Source: a virus. Taken from it: a DNA stretch of 21,898 nucleotides. Shown piece by piece: positions 15,723 to 21,755 of this stretch; position 1 is the stretch's first letter, and every line of letters starts with the position of its first letter. Under the pieces are notes generated by a model. The model did no database searches, was not told the DNA's origin, and saw nothing but the letters and a program-made list of their open reading frames with translations. The stretch is taken from IMG/VR virus record IMGVR_UViG_3300043772_002424, positions 1-21,898 of that record, one strand, 5' to 3'. Made by a program: the position numbers and the translations under genes.

Positions 15723-17663
15723 TCACAGTTTGACCTCCGTTACTGCAGCGACTTTGGCACCGTGCCCTCCGGGTTTGCCGGGTTTGGCAGAGACCGGGAA
15801 GAGTTCAACTTTCTTTTTGCGAGTTGAGACCCAGGGGACGGTGTAAGCACCCTCCCCGAAGTGAATGAGCGTGGCACCTTCTGGTACGAGTTTCTTTCCT
15901 TTCGACGTTACCTTGCACAGGTCTTCGCCCGAGACCGCCATTGCCTTGAGTTGGTCGCCAAGTGTAAAGACCACGAGGTATTTGCGTGTGGCAACCTCAG
16001 TTTCTTTCTTTGCGAGGAGGACCTCAGAGTAAGAGTCCCCGAGAGCACCTTTGAATGAAGAAGGAACTTTCTTCAGTGTCCCGTCTGCGAGAACTGCAAT
16101 GAGTTTGTCATTCTTTTCAAGGATGAGTGCGCCGCGAGGTCCCTTTGCTTGAGTAACGAGTCCTTTCTTGGTGTCGACCAGAAGGAAGCGGGGTTTTGCA
16201 ACGGTCGCCGCCACCCGCGAGGATCCCTTCTCCACTGTCAGACTTTCTGGCGGATCAATCAGTGCTGAGCGGCGTTTCTCACCGTATCTCACGCCGATTG
16301 CTTTGATTTCTTTGGTCATGTATGCTTTGCGCACCTTGCCGTCTTTGATCAAAGTGCTCAACTCAGCAATGCGCTCTTTCAGAGTGCCCTCCTCAGTTGC
16401 CAACTCTTCGGAGTCCAGATTGGTCAGAGCACGGAGTTTCATCTCAAGGATTGCTTGCGCTTGCGCCTTGCTAAACTTGAGTGCTCGGTTTGAGACAAGT
16501 TCAATCAGTGCTTCCTTTGGTGAAGCAGCAGCGCGAATGATTTTTATGACCAGATCAATCTTGTCAATTGCCTTGAGGTAACCTCGCACAATCTCTAGGC
16601 GGGACTCAGCCGCATTCAACTCGTGGGCAAACTGCACACCCAACCGATCCATCCGCCATGCCTGCCAACGCGCAAGAAGTTCACTTGGCGAGAGTTCAAC
16701 AGGTCGAGTCCCGTCCACAACCAGCAACCGCGCCGAATACTTAGAGTCCAGGTCGGAGTAATGGTAGAGTTGCCGAGTGAGAAGGTTGACGTTGGCCCCA
16801 GACTTGAGAGTAACCGTGAGACGGTCTCCCGTGAGATCAGAGTCGTCACGGACATTGCTGATTCCATCAATGTTTCCTTTGTCAAGTGCGTCTTTGATTT
16901 GTTGCCCGATCTTCTCAGGGTTTGTTCCTTGCGGCAGATTTGTGAATACGATTTCAGTTCTTGCCTTCCGCCCTGTCCCAGTTTCAGAAGTCTCGCACTT
17001 GGCACGGAGTCGCAGAGTGCCTGCCCCGGTCTTCACATAGTTCTCAAGACCCTCGTCCTGGATAATGTCGCAACCAGTAGGGAAGGAAGGAGTGAGTGGG
17101 GTGCCTTTGGTGATTGCTTCGCAGATGTCCCTGAGAGAATGCGGTGGAATCTTCGTTGCGAATCCTACGCCGATCCCGTCCTGCCCGTTGATTAGGACTG
17201 CGGGCACTTTGACGTTGAGTTCGACAGGTTCTTGGAGAGAACCGTCATAATTGTCGCGAGTTGTCCACGTTTCGGAGTGATCTAGGAGACAATCCCACGC
17301 AAATGGTGTGAGTTTCGCCTCAGTGTATCGGGAGGCAGCGGCACCATCTACGGAGGACCCCCAGTTGCCTTGGCCGTCAATGAATGGGAGGTTATTGTTC
17401 CAGGGCGCTGCCAAGGTGACCATCACGCCGTAGGCACCGCCATGCGGGTGCAACTTGCCCATTGTCTCCCCCTCGACGCGGGCCGACTTCATGTACTTCC
17501 CGTCAGGGCGCATCCCCATCCACTTCATTGCCGTCAGGACTCGGCGTTGCGCGGGTTTGAGACCATCTGTGAGGGATGGGATGGCGCGGCCAATGAGCAC
17601 TGCCATGCTGTACGCAAGGTAATCCTCCTTGACCTGGGTCGTCAGGTTGGTGGTTGTGTCCAT
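15723..17663 (-). CDS. Type IIA topoisomerase subunit A (GyrA/ParC-like)
   Basis: This 646-aa subunit cuts and rejoins DNA for replication and supercoil relief. The N-terminal breakage-reunion domain is clear: 'YLAYSMAVLIGRAIPSLTDG', 'LKPAQRRVL', 'GKLHPHGGAYG', then 'GAAASRYTEAKL' with catalytic Y113 preceded by the conserved Arg. 'LINGQDGIGVGFATKIPPHS' follows. A long coiled-coil region is around 340-470. The C-terminal ~160 residues look like a shortened beta-pinwheel with a degenerate GyrA-box-like 'TQAKGPRGALIL'. GyrA is ~875 aa and ParC ~750 aa, so the C-terminal wrap domain is cut down and wrapping may be weak. No GyrB/ParE ATPase subunit is present in this window; it must be elsewhere in the phage or supplied by the host. 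A promoter and terminator precede it. Confidence 0.95.
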   Translation of the reverse strand: MDTTTNLTTQVKEDYLAYSMAVLIGRAIPSLTDGLKPAQRRVLTAMKWMGMRPDGKYMKSARVEGETMGKLHPHGGAYGVMVTLAAPWNNNLPFIDGQGNWGSSVDGAAASRYTEAKLTPFAWDCLLDHSETWTTRDNYDGSLQEPVELNVKVPAVLINGQDGIGVGFATKIPPHSLRDICEAITKGTPLTPSFPTGCDIIQDEGLENYVKTGAGTLRLRAKCETSETGTGRKARTEIVFTNLPQGTNPEKIGQQIKDALDKGNIDGISNVRDDSDLTGDRLTVTLKSGANVNLLTRQLYHYSDLDSKYSARLLVVDGTRPVELSPSELLARWQAWRMDRLGVQFAHELNAAESRLEIVRGYLKAIDKIDLVIKIIRAAASPKEALIELVSNRALKFSKAQAQAILEMKLRALTNLDSEELATEEGTLKERIAELSTLIKDGKVRKAYMTKEIKAIGVRYGEKRRSALIDPPESLTVEKGSSRVAATVAKPRFLLVDTKKGLVTQAKGPRGALILEKNDKLIAVLADGTLKKVPSSFKGALGDSYSEVLLAKKETEVATRKYLVVFTLGDQLKAMAVSGEDLCKVTSKGKKLVPEGATLIHFGEGAYTVPWVSTRKKKVELFPVSAKPGKPGGHGAKVAAVTEVKL

Positions 17664-17682
17664 GCTTCTTGGTATCTGATTG

Positions 17683-17710
17683 AGTTTAGGTTGTTGGCTG
17701 GTGCTGTAAA
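17683..17710 (-). promoter_or_regulatory. Candidate promoter of topoisomerase gene (TTTACA-N16-TAAACT)
   Basis: The minus strand carries TTTACA (17705-17710), a 16-bp spacer and TAAACT (17683-17688), 19 nt before ATG 17663. It resembles the polymerase and 15647-operon promoters and lies directly after an intrinsic terminator. Confidence 0.5.
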
Positions 17711-17764
17711 TGCTTGGGTCGTGCTAAAGGTTTGATGAAGGATTACTTTGGAAAAATTCGCCGC

Positions 17765-17803
17765 AAAAAATTCGGGACTCGGGATTTTGAGATTCGGTCC
17801 CGA
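17765..17803 (-). terminator. Intrinsic terminator between hairpin array and topoisomerase gene
   Basis: The minus strand forms TCGGGAC (17797-17803) paired with GTCCCGA (17772-17778), 7 perfect base pairs. The run A-TTTTTT (17771-17765) follows. A second TCCCGA in the loop allows an alternative shorter stem. It would end transcripts coming through the repeat region before the topoisomerase promoter. Confidence 0.6.
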
Positions 17804-17927
17804 CGATAAAAATTCACCCGACCCCTGATGGTCCCGACTTCCGGGGGTTGCCGCGTTAAAGCACTGAGAGCACTGAGGAATCTTCATTGCTTCTTGCGCT
17901 GATCACTGCAGAGAATGCCCGCAGGGT

Positions 17928-17964
17928 GCGGTTGGATTTACAGACTCACACCCGTCCAACCCGC
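17928..17964. other. Stable hairpin upstream of the topoisomerase region
   Basis: GCGGTTGGA (17928-17936) pairs with TCCAACCCGC (17955-17964), nine pairs with one bulged base and an 18-nt loop. A smaller CTGC/GCAG hairpin (17906-17909 with 17921-17924) lies beside it. It could be part of a leader RNA or a replication structure. No RNA family is recognised. Confidence 0.45.
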
Positions 17965-18058
17965 CCCAAAATCCGCCCCCATCTCCTAAATAATCCTCCC
18001 GACCTCCAGGGGGCCCGGTGACCGCCGTGAAAGTTTGACCGTCGCGGCACTTTGCGGT

Positions 18059-18193
18059 TTACAGCCCTTCCACGAGTCCCCTCCGGACGGCTTCCTCACA
18101 GAGCGCCGTAAACTCCTCGGTGTCTGTTGCCTCCCCGAGCGCCGCCCACAGTTCCCCGATTGTCATTACCCGAAGGCCCTTTTCCTTTTCCAT
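18059..18193 (-). CDS. Small 44-aa protein inside the hairpin array
   Basis: ATG 18193 opens a 44-aa frame ending TAA at 18059. The product starts 'MEKEKGLRVMTIGELWAALG' and continues acidic and helical ('EEFTALCEEAVRRGLVEGL'). Its amphipathic, well-formed helices look like a genuine small protein rather than random translation. A TATGAT hexamer lies 6 nt before the ATG, so it may be weakly expressed or leaderless. The flanking and antisense sequence contains CCCGA repeat words. Function unknown. Confidence 0.5.
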   Translation of the reverse strand: MEKEKGLRVMTIGELWAALGEATDTEEFTALCEEAVRRGLVEGL

Positions 18194-18715
18194 AGATACA
18201 TCATACACGTTCCCCGACCGTTCCCCCGAGGGGAACCGTGCATTGACACTTTTCTTAATGACCCTTCAGGGTCCCGACCGTTCCCCTCCGGGAAACCCCG
18301 ACCTTCTGGGGTCCCGACCCCTGCAGAGTCCCGATTCTACAGGTCCCCGAAATTATCGGGATTATTTTCCCGAGGGAAGTTCCCGAGTTGCAAACTCCCC
18401 GATTTTACTCGGGTCTCGAATACCCACCCGTGCCCAGAGTCCTCGGTTTTGCGGAGTGCGGATTTGCTTGCTGGAAGACTCTATTTCCCCGAGTTTTACG
18501 GAGTTTAGAATACCCGAGTTTTGCCGACTTTGCTGTCTGGAAGGCACCTTTGCACAATGCCCGAACGTTACCCGGGCGCACAGTGCCCGACCCCTGGAGT
18601 ACCCGAACGCAAGGTCCCCGACCCTGAGGCACCGGCCCTGTGTGTCACCAACAAATACGGCAAAACCCGACCTTTGCAAGTCACCACCTGCAGAGATCGG
18701 GTATTTTTCGGGAGT

Positions 18716-19267
18716 CTAGAAATCCTCCGTATTTTCGGTACTCTCAGAATCCTCGGTATCAGGGTCCTGAAACACAAATTGGCTAATTTCCTCGATAAAT
18801 TCCCCTGGCGACAACGTCATGTAAGCATCCTTCATTCTTTCCAGCTCTGCCTCCAGATCAAAGTCAGGGAACATTTCGGCCTCTGCCTGAAACTCCCCGA
18901 GTGCGACAAGGAATTGCTCTCGACAGAAATGGAGCCAACGCTTGTACTGAGAGGGAGGAATCTTTCCAACCCATGCGGGAGAAATCGTATGAAGCCACTT
19001 CGGCAACGAGTCCTTCTCGAGTTTGTTCAAGAGGGACTTAGCACGAACGACAGCATTCCGCCAGTTGTCCACGTCCAGGGCATTGACAACTTCTTGCAAC
19101 TGCACCTTCGTTTTTTCAAACTCCAGACGCTCCCTATCTATTTTCCGCTTTGCATTTGGCACCGTTTCCGCACCTACGTGATCCAGTAGATCCTGGTGGC
19201 GACGCACCATTGCCTGAACCTGCTTGACTAGGAACTCGCTATCGTCGTCGCTCTTTTTCTTGGGCAT
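18716..19267 (-). CDS. Unknown coiled-coil-rich protein, ~183 aa
   Basis: The product beginning 'MPKKKSDDDSEFLVKQVQAM' is largely helical, with 'RERLEFEKTKVQLQEVVNAL' and Trp/Lys-rich 'LPKWLHTISPAW'. It ends in an acidic Asp/Glu/Ser/Thr tail. ATG 19267 is chosen because the upstream extension (open to a GTG at 19363, with another ATG at 19318) has poor, low-complexity sequence. No start has a good ribosome site, and a perfect inverted repeat (19281-19296) lies just before ATG 19267. A promoter at 19368-19394 precedes it. Downstream lies the hairpin array. No function recognised. Confidence 0.7.
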   Translation of the reverse strand: MPKKKSDDDSEFLVKQVQAMVRRHQDLLDHVGAETVPNAKRKIDRERLEFEKTKVQLQEVVNALDVDNWRNAVVRAKSLLNKLEKDSLPKWLHTISPAWVGKIPPSQYKRWLHFCREQFLVALGEFQAEAEMFPDFDLEAELERMKDAYMTLSPGEFIEEISQFVFQDPDTEDSESTENTEDF

Positions 19268-19280
19268 TGCACTTAATCGC

Positions 19281-19296
19281 GTGAAGATTTCTTCAC
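19281..19296. repeat. Perfect inverted repeat before the 18716-19267 gene
   Basis: GTGAAGATTTCTTCAC: seven complementary bases per arm with a 2-nt centre, 14 nt upstream of ATG 19267. It may be an operator or fold in the mRNA to control start choice. Confidence 0.4.
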
Positions 19297-19367
19297 CCTC
19301 CACCCCCACGGCTGTCATGCCTCTGAGGGGTGGGTGGTGAAATGTTCGCTGAGACTCCAGCACTGTT

Positions 19368-19394
19368 ATTCTAGGGATTGGTTCTCAAGGTAAA
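19368..19394 (-). promoter_or_regulatory. Candidate promoter (TTTACC-N15-TAGAAT) after the terminator
   Basis: The minus strand carries TTTACC (19389-19394), a 15-bp spacer and TAGAAT (19368-19373). The upstream hexamer begins within the trailing bases of the terminator hairpin. Expected transcripts would have about a 90-nt leader before ATG 19267. Confidence 0.5.
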
Positions 19395-19429
19395 CCCCCT
19401 CTGGGCACCACGCCGTGCCTTCAGGGGGT
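19394..19429 (-). terminator. Two-part hairpin terminator after the TET/kinase operon
   Basis: Outer arms ACCCCCT (19394-19400) and AGGGGGT (19423-19429) enclose an inner stem GGCAC (19404-19408) / GTGCC (19415-19419) with a 6-nt loop. On the minus strand it follows the 48-aa gene's stop by two bases and is followed by only TTTA. It may act as a terminator or as a 3' end protecting structure. Confidence 0.6.
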
Positions 19430-19431
19430 GA

Positions 19432-19578
19432 TTACACCCCTCCTGACAGCTGACGCTCAAGTTCCACTTTCACTTGAATTAAATGGGCCTTCAGGTGAGA
19501 CTCCCAACGATTTCCTTCCACCTTTTTAAGCAAGGCAGCCACTGAAGAAATCATTTCTTTCAGCTCGTTCTCAGACAT
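19432..19578 (-). CDS. Small 48-aa helical protein coupled to the kinase gene
   Basis: ATG 19578 opens a 48-aa frame that overlaps the last 8 nt of the kinase gene and ends TAA at 19432, just before the hairpin terminator. The product is helical and amphipathic ('ELKEMISSVAALLKKVEG', 'HLKAHLIQVKVELERQL'). The overlap and position as last gene of an operon argue that it is real. A role linked to the dioxygenase-kinase pair is possible only from position. Confidence 0.6.
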   Translation of the reverse strand: MSENELKEMISSVAALLKKVEGNRWESHLKAHLIQVKVELERQLSGGV

Positions 19579-20086
19579 GACTAAGCAGCGAAAACCCTTG
19601 CTCAACACAGGTCACAGGATAGTTCTCCCTGAGTTTTCTCATTCGTGTTGCCATTCCTTTTCGCCAAGCAGGGTTCTGGTTGCTTCTGTCGGCGTTTCTC
19701 TGGTTGAGCAGCTCGGAGTCTGCGTTCAGGGAGTAAATGGTAACATCGTTGCAGACGGACCCAGGTTGAAAGAAAAAGTCGAAAAACTTGCTGTTTGAGA
19801 ATCTCTCTCCTTCGAAGTAAAAGACCCAGTCCTTGAAAGTAACGTCAGCGCATTTCCGTGCCAACCACTCGCGGTACTGCGGACCGCACCCTTTCGAAGT
19901 ACGATCTGTTCCCGAAAACACTGCCTCGTCGTAGATTCCGGCAATGTACACCTTGTCCTGAGGAAAGACGGTGTAACAAACCAGACTCTCCTTCTGCACC
20001 CTCCCCTCGCCAAGAGTCTCGATAAGACCCCGCATCACCGTACTCTTTCCAGAGGCAGGTTCACCAATCAACCCAATAATCTTCAT
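19571..20086 (-). CDS. P-loop nucleotide/base kinase
   Basis: This 171-aa protein starts with Walker A 'GEPASGKST' (residues 8-16). 'YIAGIYDE' and 'GTDRTSKG' follow mid-protein, then 'VFYFEGERFSN', giving the layout of small phage deoxynucleotide-type P-loop kinases with a lid rich in Arg near 'NQNPAWRKGMATRMRKLREN'. The substrate cannot be read directly. Either a dNMP is phosphorylated for replication, or a modified base in DNA, as the 5-hydroxymethyluracil DNA kinases of hypermodifying phages do. The ATG overlaps the dioxygenase stop by ATGA, so the two are translated together, which favours the base-modification reading. Length is close to that of short phage kinases. Confidence 0.8.
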   Translation of the reverse strand: MKIIGLIGEPASGKSTVMRGLIETLGEGRVQKESLVCYTVFPQDKVYIAGIYDEAVFSGTDRTSKGCGPQYREWLARKCADVTFKDWVFYFEGERFSNSKFFDFFFQPGSVCNDVTIYSLNADSELLNQRNADRSNQNPAWRKGMATRMRKLRENYPVTCVEQGFSLLSHV

Positions 20087-21519
20087 GACTTTGCTCCAGC
20101 AGTTTCTGCCTCAAGTAACATAAGAATTTCCTCGTCTGGTAAATGCCCTGTGCAGTAGTAGTTCGTGTTGGAGCAACGCTCCATTCCCCGCGACTGCTTG
20201 TAAAGAACCCACTCGGGCGACTGCCACATCCCGCTCCAGGAACCAGTCCATTTCGGTTCGCCAGTTCCCTTGTGCTGATTGTGAATGACATTGTGATCCA
20301 TGAAGTCCTTCCGACATTGCTCACAGTCCAGGTCGTCGAGTCGGGTCACAGAATCTCTTTGGTACGCAACAAACATAATGTTCTCAGCGTCCGGGGTCTG
20401 CTCACTGAAAGGAAGCATCCCATGGATCAAAGATTGATTGTCGCCAACGAACACGTCCCCGGCACGAATGTCGAAACCGATTCCAAGTTCAGGGAACACA
20501 AACTCGCCACCCTTCCAGTCACCAATCTCCATGACACACAACGCAGCAGTGCCACCCTCTGCGTTATTGCCATCGCGATGGTACGCAACGTCAAAGTTGT
20601 TATTCACGGTCAGTGTCGTGAACACGGTGCCAAACAAGTTGTATCTCTCGTCCTTCACCTCAGAGAACCTCGCGTTCAGAAACTCAAACTTCTCAGGGAG
20701 CAACTCCTTGAACATTCCGCTGAGTTCCCGGTAGAAATCCTTGTGGGCAACCCAATCCTCCCAGCGCTTGACAGTCGAAGCAGTCAGCCGACCAAAGGGC
20801 AACCGACCCGAGCGGTCAATCGTTCCCATCACATTGCTGTAACACATGTTGCTGCGAGGTTGAATCGTAACGTACTTCTTCTTCCCTGCCTTTGCCACAG
20901 CAGGGCGCTCCGATTCAGGTGCCGATAACCAGGACTCTTCGAACCACTTCATGAACCACGCAAGTTTCGCCTTGTTACGATTGGCAGTCGCCTCCGCTTT
21001 CTCCTCCGCAGAAACATTCCTCTTTCGGCAGATACTGTCCCAACGCTCCACCTCCTCCAGATCTACCAGCCCGTCTGTTTCCGCTTTCTTCACATAGTAC
21101 GTGTTTCGACTTGGTTTCTCATTTGAGCGAATAACTGCGAGCGCCTCCGAGGCATCTACCAGCGGGTTCTTTGCGCGTGTCGCCAGAGAGAAGAACTCCC
21201 ATTGCCCGATAGTCAGGCGAATCTCAGGGTTCGTAACGATGTCCTTCCCTGCTGCATACCCCCGCTGGTCGGTCTTGAGCGCCTTGCTCACCCAGCGCCA
21301 GTACGCCAGCGCCTCGGGCGTCAGGGTCCCCCCTTGCTCCACAGGCAAGGTACTCTTGAGGGCACCCACCCGAAACGCGATCGCCTTCTCACCGCTCGGG
21401 AGAAAGACATCCACGTCCTCGTGGTAGATTACATCAATGTCCCCGGCCTTGGGCCAGGAACCTAACCAGTCTTTGTCAGGGCACTCTCTCAGTGCCTTCA
21501 GGTGGATTTGTTTGACCAT
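20083..21519 (-). CDS. TET/JBP-family 2-oxoglutarate/Fe(II) dioxygenase with C-terminal Cys-rich module
   Basis: The 478-aa reading starts at ATG 21519, because a GGGTAAAAC motif overlaps the possible upstream start at 21555. The catalytic domain covers residues ~290-385: 'FGTVFTTLTVNNNFDVAYH', iron ligands H314 and D316 ('HRDGNN'), 'WKGGEFVFPELGIGFDIR', 'AGDVFV' and distal H366 ('LIHGMLPF'). This matches phage TET/JBP enzymes that hydroxylate 5-methylcytosine or thymine in DNA. The usual 2OG-binding Arg after the distal His ('RxS') aligns with N380 ('NIMFVAYQR'), a notable difference. A compact CxxC...HxxxH segment (C399, C402) and a second Cys pair (C449, C456) with 'SPEWVLYKQSRGMERC' lie C-terminal and may bind zinc and DNA. 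The ~220-residue N-terminal region is charged and unrecognised. It is followed by the overlapping kinase gene. Confidence 0.82.
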   Translation of the reverse strand: MVKQIHLKALRECPDKDWLGSWPKAGDIDVIYHEDVDVFLPSGEKAIAFRVGALKSTLPVEQGGTLTPEALAYWRWVSKALKTDQRGYAAGKDIVTNPEIRLTIGQWEFFSLATRAKNPLVDASEALAVIRSNEKPSRNTYYVKKAETDGLVDLEEVERWDSICRKRNVSAEEKAEATANRNKAKLAWFMKWFEESWLSAPESERPAVAKAGKKKYVTIQPRSNMCYSNVMGTIDRSGRLPFGRLTASTVKRWEDWVAHKDFYRELSGMFKELLPEKFEFLNARFSEVKDERYNLFGTVFTTLTVNNNFDVAYHRDGNNAEGGTAALCVMEIGDWKGGEFVFPELGIGFDIRAGDVFVGDNQSLIHGMLPFSEQTPDAENIMFVAYQRDSVTRLDDLDCEQCRKDFMDHNVIHNQHKGTGEPKWTGSWSGMWQSPEWVLYKQSRGMERCSNTNYYCTGHLPDEEILMLLEAETAGAKS

Positions 21520-21541
21520 GGGTCCCCATGCTACTCGGTGA

Positions 21542-21550
21542 GTTTTACCC
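21542..21550 (-). promoter_or_regulatory. GGGTAAAAC motif copy 7 (before dioxygenase)
   Basis: Perfect minus-strand GGGTAAAAC, 22 nt before ATG 21519. It abuts a TATGCT hexamer (21551-21556), which itself sits 16 bp after TTGACG (21573-21578), so here the motif lies just downstream of a sigma70-like promoter and could be an operator. Confidence 0.6.
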
Positions 21551-21578
21551 AGCATAGCAAAGAGACCCTGGGCGTCAA
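21551..21578 (-). promoter_or_regulatory. Candidate sigma70-like promoter of dioxygenase operon
   Basis: The minus strand carries TTGACG (21573-21578), a 16-bp spacer and TATGCT (21551-21556), close to the bacterial consensus. It would start transcription near 21544, within the GGGTAAAAC motif. Confidence 0.45.
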
Positions 21579-21581
21579 CCC

Positions 21582-21755
21582 TCAGCCACCATCAAACTCA
21601 AACCATTCATAGATCGCAGACATGACGCAATCCTCGATTGAGGACATGATGGCTTCCTCAGTCGGGTTCTCAACGTACTTGAATGCTCTTCGGTAACCTC
21701 GTGCGACCCCTTGCTCAATGGCAAGTTCCAACACCTCTCGTGCTTTCGGTTTCAT
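21582..21755 (-). CDS. Small conserved phage protein of unknown function, 57 aa
   Basis: ATG 21755 has GGGGTG immediately upstream and overlaps the previous stop (ATGA). An upstream in-frame ATG at 21809 is rejected because it would run through the preceding gene. The product 'MKPKAREVLELAIEQGVARG' continues with 'YRRAFKYVENPTEEAIMSS' and an acidic aromatic tail 'YEWFEFDGG'. I recognise the G...YR(R)A.K...NPTEEA pattern as common among small uncharacterised phage proteins, but its role is not known to me. Confidence 0.7.
   Translation of the reverse strand: MKPKAREVLELAIEQGVARGYRRAFKYVENPTEEAIMSSIEDCVMSAIYEWFEFDGG

Larger units (their letters stand above)
17797..18715. repeat. Mini-hairpin array with CCCGA spacers, 15-17 nt unit
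   Basis: The plus strand holds 24 CCCGA pentamers between 17799 and 18670, where about one is expected by chance. Many are spaced 15-17 nt, e.g. starts at 18297, 18313, 18330, 18346, and 18586, 18602, 18617. The sequence between pentamers is usually an inverted repeat opening GAC and closing GTC when read on the minus strand. Clear cases are GACCCTGAAGGGTC near 18260-18275, GAGTTTGCAACTC near 18386-18398, GACCATCAGGGGTC at ~17820-17833, and GTTCCCC-CGA-GGGGAAC (18220-18236). Units share architecture rather than exact sequence. Apart from the 44-aa gene no credible coding is seen. All frames are fairly open on both strands because of composition, not codon structure. Confidence 0.75.

Noticed and set aside
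17642-17887. An 81-aa minus-strand frame beginning MKIPQCSQC
   Set aside because: It overlaps the topoisomerase start, crosses the terminator and promoter, and most of its length is repeat sequence.
17937-17954. A CTGTAAA stretch resembling the anticodon loop of tRNA-Tyr
   Set aside because: The flanking stems do not form a cloverleaf and no T-arm GGTTCGAAT sequence follows.
17799-18670. CRISPR array
   Set aside because: Only five bases are constant, units vary in length, and the intervening pieces are self-complementary rather than unique spacers.
18035-18719. Long plus-strand open frames (157 and 199 aa) over the hairpin array, some resembling pentapeptide repeats
   Set aside because: Several frames on both strands are open here at once, the repeat period is 15-17 nt rather than a strict 15, and no start has a ribosome site. 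Composition explains the openness. A badly decayed pentapeptide gene is not excluded but not supported.
18521-19189. A 222-aa plus-strand frame
   Set aside because: It is antisense to the coiled-coil gene and the array, with low-complexity translation and no domain.
20143-20928. A 261-aa plus-strand frame
   Set aside because: It is antisense to the dioxygenase, whose catalytic motifs are clear.
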